A DNA stretch of 35,581 bases, taken from an uncultured Collinsella sp. Lineage in GTDB: Bacteria > Actinomycetota > Coriobacteriia > Coriobacteriales > Coriobacteriaceae. Under the pieces are notes generated by a model. That model had not been told where the DNA came from, did not search any database, and was given only the letters and a program-made list of their open reading frames with translations. Both the position numbers and the translations under genes were made by a program. The stretch spans positions 1 to 35,581 of the forward strand of contig USAY01000005.1 in assembly GCA_900552755.1 (NCBI GenBank), written 5' to 3'. Shown here piece after piece: positions 8,259-15,154 of the stretch. Position 1 is the stretch's first letter. Each line of letters starts with the position of its first letter.

Positions 8259-8980
8259 TGACGGTCTATGTGACGGGCGACGTGCACGGCAGGGCCGAGT
8301 ACGGGTCCAGCAGGTTCGCCTTCAAGTCTTGGCCACTGGGCCGCACGCTGACGCGCGATGACGCGGTGATTGTGGCCGGCGACTTCGGCTTTGTCTGGGA
8401 CGGCTCGAATACTGAGAGGTATTGGCTCGACTGGTTCGAGTCGAAGCCCTGGACCACGTGTTTCGTAGACGGCAACCATGAGAACCACCACGCCCTGGCT
8501 GGGCTGCCGGTGCTGGAGTGGAACGGCGGGCTCGTCCATGAGGCGCGACCGCACGTGCTGCACCTGATGCGCGGAGAGGTGTTCGACATCGACGGGCTCA
8601 CAGTCCTTGCCATGGGCGGTGCCGCGAGCAACGACAGACAGTATCGCAGGGAGGGGAGGAGCTGGTGGCCCGAGGAGATGCCGAGCGAGGAGGAGATGGA
8701 GCACTGCCGCGCCTCGCTCGACCGCGTGAGCTGGAGAGTCGATTGCGTTGTGACTCACGAGGCTCCTGCTGCCCTGGCAGAGAAGCTGTGCCGCGAGCGT
8801 GGACGCGAGTATCGAGGCGACCGGCTGCAACGATTCCTTGGCGAGCTCGACGGGCGGCTCGGCTATCGCGTCTGGCTCTTCGGGCATTACCACGGCGACA
8901 AATGGTGCGACGCCAAGCATCGCCTCATCTACAAAGATATCGTTTCGATCGAAAGTACTGCGCCCGGTCTTCAGTTCTAG
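8258..8980 (+). CDS. Calcineurin-like metallophosphoesterase 3 (paralogue of 2)
   Basis: 240 residues from ATG 8258, which shares its A with the previous stop. Motifs: GDVHGR, AGDFGF, DGNHENH, THEAP and FGHYHGD. It is a tandem duplicate of the preceding gene, diverged in the C-terminal third but keeping all metal ligands, so both copies are probably active, perhaps on different substrates. The stop codon lies within the 15-bp arm of the terminator. The three genes form one tight operon under the 6848 promoter. Confidence 0.9.
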   Translation: MTVYVTGDVHGRAEYGSSRFAFKSWPLGRTLTRDDAVIVAGDFGFVWDGSNTERYWLDWFESKPWTTCFVDGNHENHHALAGLPVLEWNGGLVHEARPHVLHLMRGEVFDIDGLTVLAMGGAASNDRQYRREGRSWWPEEMPSEEEMEHCRASLDRVSWRVDCVVTHEAPAALAEKLCRERGREYRGDRLQRFLGELDGRLGYRVWLFGHYHGDKWCDAKHRLIYKDIVSIESTAPGLQF

Positions 8981-9015
8981 AAACCCTCTTGAAATGCTCT
9001 AGAGGGTTTCTAGAA
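8975..9015. terminator. Bidirectional terminator between convergent genes
   Basis: TTCTAGAAACCCTCT (8975-8989) pairs perfectly with AGAGGGTTTCTAGAA (9001-9015), loop of 11 nt. It lies between the plus-strand phosphoesterase operon and the minus-strand coiled-coil gene, serving both. It overlaps the phosphoesterase stop codon. Confidence 0.8.
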
Positions 9016-9033
9016 AATTAGATGCTCTGCGGC

Positions 9034-9600
9034 CTACTCGCCCCTCTGGGTCATGACCTCGACCTTGGCCTCGGCCACGGCCGCCCGCTGCTCGGAGGCG
9101 GCAAGTCGGTCCTTGAGGGCGGCGAGCTCGGCCATCAGGTCGCGCTGGGCCAGGAGCGCATCGCTCAGCTCGGCCTGGGCTTTCAGTGCGGCGTCACGCT
9201 CGCCGCGCAGCCGCTCGATCTCATCGACCATGGCCTCAGCCTCAGCGTGGAGCTGGACGACCTGCCTGTCGAGCTCCCTGGCATCGGTGAGATATCTGAC
9301 GCTCGCGGCGTGGAGCTCGTTGTTCTCGAGCTCGAGGCTCGCGGTATCGAGCTCGAACTTCTCCTCGATGAAAGCGACCCTCTCATTGCAGTCGGCCTCA
9401 AGTCTTTCGTTCCGGTCTCTCGCCTCGCCGAGCTTGCGGTTGAATTCGTCGAGCTGGACCCTGAGCAGCGCGTTCTCGCTCCTGAGGTCGGCAGTCTCGC
9501 GCAGCAGCTTCTCCCGCCACGTCGCCTCGATCCGCTCGGCGGCCTCATCTAGGACGCTCTTCACGCCGTAGATCTCCCTGATTTTTCTCTCGTCTGCCAT
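9034..9600 (-). CDS. Coiled-coil protein of unknown function
   Basis: 188 residues from ATG 9600 (MADERKIREIYGVKS), 8 nt after a GGAGT Shine-Dalgarno; a TTG five codons earlier is a weaker choice. From about residue 15 to the end the sequence is almost unbroken heptad pattern rich in Ala, Glu, Leu and Arg, with no enzymatic motif, signal peptide or membrane segment. It should form a long soluble coiled coil. Family not recognised. It faces the phosphoesterase operon across a shared terminator, and an inverted repeat lies just upstream of its start. High GC and third-position GC indicate a real, well-adapted gene. The opposite strand also has long open frames, which are shadows of this biased composition. 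Confidence 0.7.
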   Translation of the reverse strand: MADERKIREIYGVKSVLDEAAERIEATWREKLLRETADLRSENALLRVQLDEFNRKLGEARDRNERLEADCNERVAFIEEKFELDTASLELENNELHAASVRYLTDARELDRQVVQLHAEAEAMVDEIERLRGERDAALKAQAELSDALLAQRDLMAELAALKDRLAASEQRAAVAEAKVEVMTQRGE

Positions 9601-9613
9601 GGTGTGGCACTCC

Positions 9614-9677
9614 AATCAACAACGGCATGGCTCCGCCATGCCAAACGGCTGGGAACAATGCACGGCCGCTGTTGATT
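9614..9677 (-). promoter_or_regulatory. Nested inverted repeats upstream of the coiled-coil gene
   Basis: Inner: GGCATGGC (9624-9631) with GCCATGCC (9635-9642), loop TCC. Outer: AATCAACA (9614-9621) with TGTTGATT (9670-9677). The block sits immediately upstream of the start at 9600 and overlaps the Shine-Dalgarno region, so it could act as operator or leader structure. From 9678 to 9906 I see no supported gene. Confidence 0.45.
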
Positions 9678-9906
9678 TGTGTTCGCCCTGCGATCGGTGA
9701 GTTCTAAAAGGCGTCTCAAGTCATGCGTTCACGTAGGTTTTCGGTTGGAGAAATACCGCACGTTTTCATGGTAACACGTGCCTTAAAGAACGGGCGGCCA
9801 TATCGATTCGTTGTAAATAGCGTCTACGGCGTGTTGGTGGCAGGAGGTGAGGGCGTTAAAGATGTCGAGAATGATTGTGGGAGTATTTTAGATACAGGCA
9901 TGAGAA

Positions 9907-9968
9907 AGGGTCGAATCGAAGTGTCTGGCCGGACGCCTATTGTCCGGGAACTGTTTCGGTTCGACCCT
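9907..9968. other. Nested stem-loop, possible structured RNA or terminator
   Basis: AGGGTCGAA (9907-9915) pairs with TTCGACCCT (9960-9968), and within it CCGGAC (9929-9934) pairs with GTCCGG (9942-9947) around a 7-nt loop. A short open frame (9723-10010, plus) crosses it but has no good ribosome site or recognisable family. It lies downstream of the minus-strand gene ending at 10052, so it could also be that operon's terminator, although no T tract is evident. Confidence 0.4.
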
Positions 9969-10051
9969 GCTTCATTTTACATCCGCGGCATGTTCTTGTG
10001 GGCATCCTGACGGTGACCGACTCTCACGACCTCGATAGTCGGTTTGTGGGC

Positions 10052-10438
10052 TTAAAGTTTCGGAGGCTCCCAAGCGTTTTCAATCGCGGCGCGGTAGATT
10101 GCGGCGTAATTAAGCATCCAGCTGCCATCACCAACTTTTTGAATATACCCCTTATCCTTCAGAGAGGTATAGGCCCGGGATATAGTGTTCTTACTCAGGC
10201 GGTAGTGATCCTCAATCCATTTGCTTTTAGCGCAGAAGCCCATGGGCCGTTTGTTTTTGGAAGGTTTTCCAAACTTCCATACAAGGCCGAGGATGAGACG
10301 CTCGGCGGCAACGGTGGTGACGCAGCACGCCCACTCGGGCACTGAAATAAAAATAGCCTTATCCATTTTTCCCGTAATCTCTCGTTGCTCAGTAGCATCA
10401 TCGCTAAATATGTCGGAAATCGACGGAAGCTCGCTCAT
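10052..10438 (-). CDS. Winged-helix DNA-binding protein, replication-initiator or regulator type
   Basis: 128 residues from ATG 10438, 5 nt after an AGGTGG ribosome site; a GTG at 10447 is possible. The central part (residues about 65-100) is a winged helix: KSKWIEDHYRLSKNTISRAYTSL is the recognition helix region, and KDKGYIQKVGDGSWMLN is the wing. This resembles helix-turn-helix domains of plasmid/phage replication proteins and GntR-like regulators. The N-terminus is acidic (SISDIFSDDATEQRE). The gene immediately follows the excisionase-like gene with only 9 nt between stop and start, forming an integration-control operon. Its role, replication initiation or control of excision, cannot be settled from sequence. 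Confidence 0.65.
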   Translation of the reverse strand: MSELPSISDIFSDDATEQREITGKMDKAIFISVPEWACCVTTVAAERLILGLVWKFGKPSKNKRPMGFCAKSKWIEDHYRLSKNTISRAYTSLKDKGYIQKVGDGSWMLNYAAIYRAAIENAWEPPKL

Positions 10439-10447
10439 GTTTACCAC

Positions 10448-10693
10448 CTAATCAAGGTGGGCGGTACGACCTTCAAGCTGCTTGAAAAGCTCGTAGAACG
10501 AGCTTTCAAACATGTAATTAGAGCGATGGATCTGGATGAGCTTGCCGGACTCTCGCATAAACTTGCGTGCGGTGTTTTCGCTCCAGCCAGTGAGTTCGCG
10601 GATATCGTTAACGCGGAGCAACCGATCGCACTGAGCGGCACCAGTGGGGAAAGTCGGTGTGGACGCCTGAGTGCTAATCTTTGGAGTAGCCAT
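10448..10693 (-). CDS. Excisionase-like helix-turn-helix protein
   Basis: 81 residues. After a disordered Thr/Pro/Ser-rich N-terminus (about 25 residues) comes a MerR/AlpA-type helix-turn-helix, RLLRVNDIRELTGWSENTAR followed by KFMRESGKLIQIHRSNYMF, of the kind found in excisionases. These small proteins bend DNA at the attachment site and drive the integrase toward excision, or act as repressors. The start is ATG 10693, with AAAGGA 9 nt upstream. It lies between the integrase and the winged-helix gene, as expected of a recombination module. A long leader with a strong hairpin (10716-10767) precedes it. Confidence 0.7.
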   Translation of the reverse strand: MATPKISTQASTPTFPTGAAQCDRLLRVNDIRELTGWSENTARKFMRESGKLIQIHRSNYMFESSFYELFKQLEGRTAHLD

Positions 10694-10715
10694 GATGAGC
10701 TATCCTTTCAATGAG

Positions 10716-10767
10716 GGCCCTCCCTGTGCTTGTAAGACGTACCAGGTTCATAAGCACTTGGGGGGCC
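10716..10767 (-). other. Strong stem-loop in the leader of the excisionase operon
   Basis: On the plus strand GGCCCTCC (10716-10723) pairs with GGGGGGCC (10760-10767), then a 2x2 internal loop, then GTGCTT (10726-10731) pairs with AAGCAC (10752-10757) around a 20-nt loop. It lies 22 nt upstream of the excisionase start, near its ribosome site. It may be a regulatory leader, an antisense target or part of a replication/nicking site. Confidence 0.55.
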
Positions 10768-10860
10768 GGTTTCTATGACTACATGCGTAGCCATCTGACA
10801 GCTTTAGCATGTATTAAAACTCATTAGATGTCAATTAAATAAAGCATCTACCTGCGGAAA

Positions 10861-10876
10861 CGGTATTATAGTACCG
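10861..10876 (-). promoter_or_regulatory. Promoter -10 embedded in a palindrome, excisionase operon
   Basis: On the minus strand the sequence CGGTActataaTACCG contains TATAAT (10870 to 10865). The flanking CGGTA/TACCG arms form a 5-bp inverted repeat, so a regulator bound here would occlude the -10. The GGTA/TACC half-sites recall those at the two plus-strand promoters of the element. The -35 region is poor. Confidence 0.5.
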
Positions 10877-10911
10877 TAATATTATGAAATAAACGATGAA
10901 TGAAAAACATG

Positions 10912-12159
10912 CTATTTCTCGCTTCTCTGTATATAGGCGTTGATGAAGGCTTCGTAGCCTTTAACTGCTTTTATTTCTGATTGTTGAACGAGGCTTGTAT
11001 ACGTTTTGAGCGTGATATTGGGGTCCGCGTGGCCAAGAATACCTTGCACGCTTCTAACGTCCGATCCGTTCGCCAGCATAAAAGTGCTTACACAATGCCT
11101 GAGCTGATGCGGGCAGATGCCCTTATATAGCTTTCCGCCAGTCGAATTGTTCGGCTCATAGATTCCAAGATTGCAGCTAACTGCGAAATCGCGAAACCAA
11201 TGGTTGAAGATGTAGTTTTTCATGTGACAGACAGTAGGGACCCCTTGCTCGACGGCAATATCGCTAATGATGGGAGTTCTGCCAGTCTGGGACAGCCCCA
11301 GAGAGGCCAGGAGCTCTTTTTGTATGGCTGACCATGATTGAAGACGTTCGGCCAAGGTTTCTCCAACGGGGATTTTGCGTTGGCTTTCTTGTGACTTGGG
11401 TGCCCTCAGTTCATGGTCGTTGGTGTACTGCCTGTCAATTTTCAAGGTTTTATTGGCAGGGTCCCAATCGCGCCATTCGAGGCCCAACATCTCGCCTTTC
11501 CGCATACCCGTATACACTAGTACTAGCGTACCAACAGCTTCGGCGGTGAGCTCAATGTGTTGAAGATGTGTGCATAGGGTAGCTACCTGGTCGATTGTCA
11601 GTGATTCTCTTTTGTTGCGTGGTCTGCGAACGTGAACGGTAGCGCAGGGGTTTCGGTCAATTATTCGCTTCGCGACCGCATTCGACAAAATCTGACGCAG
11701 TTTCGCATTGATTCGTACAAGCTCTGATGGTTTGTATTTTCCCGTACGACGAGCTTCGGCATATGTTTCTTCGATTAGATCGGGAGTTAGCCCCTCAATT
11801 GTCTGAAACGCACCGAATAGGTCTTCGATATGCCTGCAATCGTATGCTTCTCTTTCATAGCTCGTTGGCGCAAGCTCGGTGTCCCTATTTTCATGAAAGG
11901 CCCAGCAGTAGGATGCAAGCAGAGTTGGCTTTTTAGTTTTAGAGACCGTGCCAGAAGAGTTGATTTCTGCCAGCTTGGCCTGCATTGCAGCCTTTGCCTC
12001 TGTTTTAGTCTTGCAGTGAACCGTATAAGTTGGGGATCGTTTGTAGCGTCCCGTCTTGGGGTCCTTGATTCCAAGTGAAAAATAATAGCGATAGGTGTTA
12101 GGCAACCTCTTGTCTTTCCAACACGTGCCTCTTCCGCTAATGAGTGGTTGTTCTGACAT
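10912..12159 (-). CDS. int: Tyrosine recombinase (site-specific integrase)
   Basis: 415 residues from ATG 12159 (MSEQPLISGRG), chosen because GGAG lies 8 nt upstream; an ATG six codons earlier (12177) is possible. The N-terminal arm-binding region (residues 10-70, with YFSLGIKDPKTGRYKRSP) is followed by a SAM-like core-binding domain and then the catalytic domain. The catalytic set is visible: Arg in TGMRKGE, Lys in the beta-hairpin after DHELRAPKS, HQLRH (His-x-x-Arg), GHAD (His) and the nucleophilic Tyr in LKTYTSL. This is the Int-Tn916/phage-like group. It cuts and rejoins DNA at the tRNA attachment site. The tRNA 3' fragment lies 190 nt from its start, as is typical. The gene is visibly more AT-rich than the chromosome on the right. 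Confidence 0.95.
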   Translation of the reverse strand: MSEQPLISGRGTCWKDKRLPNTYRYYFSLGIKDPKTGRYKRSPTYTVHCKTKTEAKAAMQAKLAEINSSGTVSKTKKPTLLASYCWAFHENRDTELAPTSYEREAYDCRHIEDLFGAFQTIEGLTPDLIEETYAEARRTGKYKPSELVRINAKLRQILSNAVAKRIIDRNPCATVHVRRPRNKRESLTIDQVATLCTHLQHIELTAEAVGTLVLVYTGMRKGEMLGLEWRDWDPANKTLKIDRQYTNDHELRAPKSQESQRKIPVGETLAERLQSWSAIQKELLASLGLSQTGRTPIISDIAVEQGVPTVCHMKNYIFNHWFRDFAVSCNLGIYEPNNSTGGKLYKGICPHQLRHCVSTFMLANGSDVRSVQGILGHADPNITLKTYTSLVQQSEIKAVKGYEAFINAYIQRSEK

Positions 12160-12208
12160 CTTTGCACTCCGTTTCATTGATGAGTTTTCAACAATTCATT
12201 GAGTGCAG

Positions 12209-12288
12209 TTTAGCTAAAGCCGTTAGTAATATGTTTGTAAAAGCGTAGTCGCAGCTATCAGAGGCAAAACACACAAACTGCTGTGTTT
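12209..12288. repeat. Inverted repeats between integrase and attachment site
   Basis: A perfect 10-bp palindrome TTTAGCTAAA (12209-12218) and an inverted repeat AAACACA (12267-12273) / TGTGTTT (12282-12288) lie between the integrase and the tRNA fragment. The sequence TTCATTGA occurs twice nearby (from about 12171 and 12195). Such spaced repeats are what arm-type integrase sites look like, but this is only positional inference. Confidence 0.35.
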
Positions 12289-12351
12289 ATCTGCGGTTAT
12301 ATGGTGTTCAATGATGTTTGATGAGTGGTGGGGGGTAGCATTAAATCATAT

Positions 12352-12396
12352 CTCCTAAAGCGGGTGTCGACGGTTCGAATCCGCCCGGGGGCACCA
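12352..12396 (+). other. 3' half of tRNA-Arg(CCU): right attachment site
   Basis: The bases read as a tRNA from anticodon loop to CCA. Loop CT-CCT-AA is at 12352-12358. The 3' anticodon-stem strand AGCGG, a 5-nt variable loop, and T arm GACGG-TTCGAAT-CCGCC (12369-12385, with one A.C mismatch) follow. The 3' acceptor strand CGGGGGC, discriminator A and encoded CCA end at 12396. No matching 5' half (D arm, GCCCCCG acceptor strand) exists upstream, so this is a fragment left by site-specific integration. The anticodon CCT suggests tRNA-Arg. Confidence 0.75.
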
Positions 12397-12405
12397 GGGA
12401 ATATG

Positions 12406-12429
12406 ACGGCGTCGCGGGAGCGGCGCCGT
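12406..12429 (+). terminator. Hairpin after the tRNA remnant
   Basis: ACGGCG (12406-12411) pairs with CGCCGT (12424-12429), followed by TTCTGGTTT. It is probably the original terminator of the tRNA gene, marking the start of chromosomal DNA. Confidence 0.55.
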
Positions 12430-12485
12430 TTCTGGTTTGCGGGGGCCGCCGTGCTGCTCGCCCGTGGGGGATGGGCATCTGTTTC

Positions 12486-13716
12486 CTAGAGTGTGCTGCG
12501 GTAAATCTTTCTCGCGTCGTCCAGCGTGAGCTTCTTGAAGCTGCCGAAGAGCTCTCCGCGGTTGATCTTGAGGTCCGGAATCATCTTTTCGATATCGTCC
12601 TCGGTGACTCCGAACTCCGATAGCGTGCGCGGCATTCCCAGCGAGACGTTGAAATCCTGCAGCTCGTCGATGGTCGCTTCGACCGCGTACTCGATTGCCT
12701 GCTCGGGGGTTACCTCCACATCGAGCTCGTCCGCGTCCGAATCGACGGGTTCGACGCCAAAGGCCTGGGCGCTGAACTCCAGGAAGCGCTCGGGGTGCTC
12801 TCGCCATGCGTAGCGCAACCAGGCGGGGAAGATGACGGCGAGGCCGGCGTCGTGCGTGATCTTGGTGTCCAGTGCGGACAGCTCGTGCTCAAGGACGTGG
12901 CAGGTCCAATCGCCGTCGCGCAGGCCGGGGACACCCAGGCCGCAGCCGGCGAGGCCGTTATGGGCGAGCGTACCCACCCACATGATCTCGGCGCGGGCGT
13001 CGTAGTCATCTGGGTTCTCCATTACCTTGGACGCCGCCTCCATCGCAGCGCGCACTGGCCCGCAGGCGCTGTTGTCGGTTACGCCCACGGCGGGCTCGCC
13101 GGAGAAGAGTCGCTCCATGTATGGGCGATCATGTCGGTCACTCCCGCGGCGGTCTGGTAGGCGGGCAGGGTGAAGGTCAGTTCCGGGTCGAGGAAGGCGA
13201 TGGCCGGGCGGTTGAGGTCCGTGTTAATGCCGCATTTGAGGTGCTCCTCGTCGTTGCTGATAACGCAGGAGTTAGAGGCCTCGGACCCGATGCGGGGATG
13301 GTCGCCACGCAGGCGACGTCGATGCGGTCGGCGGGAACGGCGCGCTTGCGGAAGAAGTCCCATACGTCGCCGTCGTATACCGCCCCCAGCGCGATGGCCT
13401 TCGCGCAGTCCATGGCTGAGCCGCCGCCCACGGGCAGGATGATGTCGACGTCGTTTTCCCGTGCGAGCTCGACGCCTTCTCGCACCAAGCCTATTTCGGG
13501 GTTTGGACGCACCCCTCTAAGCTCGATGTGCTCCACGCCCGCGGCGTCGAGCGATGCCTTCACGTGGCCGAGCGTTCCGCAGCGGACTACGGAACCCTTG
13601 CCGTAGACAATGAGCGCTCGGCGGTGGCCGGAGACGGACAGGGTCTCCCCAACCTTGTCGGTCACTTTTCGTCCAAAGACAAAGCGGGTGGGGGAGTAGA
13701 GGGAGAAATCGTTCAT
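12486..13716 (-). pseudogene. Iron-containing alcohol dehydrogenase (BdhA/YqdH type), two frameshifts
   Basis: The full gene would be about 410 codons, normal for NAD(P)H-dependent butanol dehydrogenases. The N-terminal frame (from ATG 13716: MNDFSLYSPTRFVFGRK) has the nucleotide-binding VGGGSAMDCAKAIA segment and runs to VATIPASG. There one base is missing (about 13284-13287), and the sequence resumes in another frame as SEASNSCVISN. It continues to AGVTDMIAHT, where a second base is missing (about 13119-13121), and resumes as MERLFSGEP to the C-terminus. The metal-binding region, including the HNGLAGCG-like block, is kept. Apart from the two deletions the sequence is well preserved, so inactivation is recent or one or both shifts are sequencing errors. 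Confidence 0.9.
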
Positions 13717-13740
13717 GGAGCTCCAATCTGGCGTTTCGCC

Positions 13741-14103
13741 CTACATGCGCGGAGGAGTTTTTCGGGCGCATCGCCTGCATTCGCGTCGCAATCTCGGCGG
13801 CGCGGTGCGGTCCGTGGATTCCATCGTATCGCCCGCGGCATCCCTTACCGACGATTGGGGCGAGTCTGCATTTCGCGGCGCGACGTCCACCTGGCGGACG
13901 ATATCCGTTCGCGACACGTGGCCGTCCCGGTCGCAATAGCGTATGCGCACCGGGTCGCCGAGATGGGCCTGTGACCCCTTCTCCTGATGCGAGCGCGCGA
14001 GACGGACGAGCAGCGGCGCGAGCACCTGCTCGACCGTCTCCTCCCGATACCACGCCGCCACGGGCAACCCGTTCACGTCAAACCCGTACGTTCGCCATGC
14101 CAT
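13741..14103 (-). pseudogene. Decayed P-loop nucleoside/sugar kinase remnant
   Basis: From ATG 14103 the minus strand reads MAWRTYGFDVNGLPVAAWYR, then EETVEQVLAPLLVRLARSHQ. This looks like the start of the uridine kinase-like family, in which a short strand and helix precede the Walker A loop. After HQEKGS no P-loop appears and the frame dissolves. A DGIHGPH block in another frame recalls the DGxH motif of this family. I therefore read it as a frameshifted, internally deleted remnant. Identification is by pattern only. Confidence 0.4.
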
Positions 14104-14397
14104 TCGCCTCGCCGCCTTCGCCGAACGAAACCGCGTATCCAGACCGCCGGTCCCCAACCCAGCACTTCGACGAGCCTTCGCGCGCACTTCTGCGGTCGGG
14201 ATGCGCCCGTGAGGCGCTCGGCAGGCAGCGCCATTGCCGCTCGCTGTGTCGAGCGCGAGTGTCGAGAAGTCGCCACATGCCACTCAGATGTAGCATGGAG
14301 TGCCGAAGCGCACGCGCCCGTGACGAAACACTGGCGCCAACCCGTTCCGCACACCACCCCGCCCGTAAGGTGTGTGGCGAAAGGAGGACCAGCCGCA

Positions 14398-14587
14398 TGA
14401 ACATCCCCGAGACACAGAGCCTACCTCGATCGCATTCCGCACGAGCTTCTCTGACATTTCCGCCCATTACCACGTGGAGGTCCCCGTCACGGAGATCGCC
14501 TACGCATACGACTACATCAATTCCCGGCATGCCCCTCGCAGGCAGGCCACGCTGAACGACGGGTCCGCGGCCCGGCAGGAAGAATGA
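14398..14587 (+). pseudogene. Gutted levR copy (both ends only)
   Basis: It starts with the same ribosome site and ATGAACATCCCCGAGACACA as the intact levR, loses 11 nt, continues CTACCTCGATCGCAT and then jumps to TCCGCACGAGC, which is codon 867 onward of the intact gene. The junction falls at GCAT, a 4-bp sequence present at both ends of the missing stretch, which suggests deletion between short direct repeats. About 2.5 kb is gone. The remaining C-terminal part is out of frame with the start, so no protein results. It lies directly before the PTS genes, showing that the ancestral order was levR then IIB. Confidence 0.88.
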
Positions 14588-14594
14588 CGCGCCT

Positions 14595-14611
14595 CGGCAC
14601 AGGCCATGCCG
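14595..14611 (+). promoter_or_regulatory. Inverted repeat / sigma54-like element before the PTS operon
   Basis: CGGCA-N7-TGCCG is a symmetric site 39 nt before the IIB start. It also fits the -24/-12 layout: GGCAC and TGC with 12 nt between the first G of GG and the G of GC. It lies in the 27 bases (14596-14622) absent from the second copy of this spacer. It is a good candidate for the regulated site of the operon, either an operator or, if the genome has sigma54, a promoter. Confidence 0.45.
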
Positions 14612-14650
14612 AAACGCGTCACGCAAGCAAAGGAAGGAAGCCAACATCAC

Positions 14651-15139
14651 ATGAGCATCATCGCAGCACGCATCGACAACCGCCTGCTACACGGCATAGT
14701 GGCAACCCAGTGGGTACCCGAGTTCCGTCCGCAGCGTCTCATGGTCATCGATGACATCGTCGCCAACGACCCGACCAAGAAGGCTGCCATGCGGATGGCA
14801 AAGCCCTCGGGAGTCGCCCTCTCCATTATCAACAAGGAGACGGCTCTCGCGAACTATCGGGCGGGCAAGTACGACGACCACACGGTCTTCATCGTGGCGC
14901 GAGACCCCCAGACCATCCTCGACGTCATACAGACGGGCCAGGTTGTTCCCACACTCGTGGTCGGAGGCACAGTCTTTCCCGAAGAGGGGTCAGACGCCGT
15001 CCAGGTGAGCAGTCGCGCCTACGTCACCAAAGACGAGCTGCCCGCATATCGAGCGATTGCTGGCACCGGCTGCGATATCACCGTTCGCTATGTGCCGGCC
15101 GACAAGCCCGTAGAGCTCTCCAGCATCATCACGCTTTAG
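14651..15139 (+). CDS. Mannose/fructose/sorbose-family PTS component IIB
   Basis: 162 residues from ATG 14651 (MSIIAARIDNRLLHGIVATQ); an in-frame ATG 15 codons upstream (14606) lies in the duplicated spacer and is not the start. His14, in RLLHG, is the conserved phosphorylation site that takes phosphate from IIA and passes it to the incoming sugar. The rest follows the family: VIDDIVANDPTKKAAMRMA, VGGTVFPEEGSDAVQVS and the C-terminal ITVRYVPADKP. The protein is cytoplasmic and docks to the IIC/IID channel. It is the first gene of a IIB-IIC-IID-IIA-GH32 operon. The LevR-type regulator and fructosidase suggest fructose-containing sugars, as in the Bacillus lev operon, but the sugar is not proven. 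Confidence 0.93.
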   Translation: MSIIAARIDNRLLHGIVATQWVPEFRPQRLMVIDDIVANDPTKKAAMRMAKPSGVALSIINKETALANYRAGKYDDHTVFIVARDPQTILDVIQTGQVVPTLVVGGTVFPEEGSDAVQVSSRAYVTKDELPAYRAIAGTGCDITVRYVPADKPVELSSIITL

Positions 15140-15154
15140 CAAGGGAGTGAACTT

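Larger units (their letters stand above)
1..12396. mobile_element. Right-hand part of an integrative element, left end outside the window
   Basis: The segment combines a tyrosine integrase, an excisionase-like HTH protein, a winged-helix replication/regulatory protein, a helicase, a dUTPase and accessory genes. It stops exactly at a 3' tRNA half (12352-12396) lying just upstream of the integrase. In tRNA-targeted elements the displaced 3' tRNA fragment marks the end distal to the intact tRNA. The fragment reads on the plus strand, so the intact tRNA should lie to the left; none is visible, hence the element should extend past base 1. No conjugation or phage structural genes are in view, so whether this is an ICE, an IME or a phage-like island is open. 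Confidence 0.6.
14193..14663 (+). repeat. Left copy of a duplicated levR segment (direct repeat of 19029-22036)
   Basis: Homology with the right copy starts at CGGTCGGGATGCGCCC (14193) / CGGTTGGGATACGCCC (19029). It runs through the levR upstream region, both ends of levR, and the spacer up to AGCATCATCG of the IIB gene (14663 / 22036). The left copy lacks most of levR; the right copy lacks 27 bases of the spacer. Confidence 0.85.

Noticed and set aside
9723..10010. Plus-strand 95-codon open frame
   Set aside because: There is no ribosome site at a useful distance and no recognisable family, and it is crossed by a nested hairpin. Left unannotated as a gene.
12355..12807. Minus-strand open frame ending in CPRADSNRRHPL
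   Set aside because: This C-terminus is the well-known spurious translation of the complement of a tRNA gene; the rest is the antisense of the alcohol dehydrogenase remnant. It supports the tRNA fragment instead.
13517..14053. Possible CRISPR or repeat-rich region beside the broken genes
   Set aside because: No regularly spaced repeats are seen here or elsewhere; the only repeats are the levR duplication and short operators.
13971..14555. Plus-strand open frame containing MNIPETQ
   Set aside because: The MNIPETQ part is the start of the gutted levR copy read out of frame after the deletion; the frame upstream is unrelated leader.
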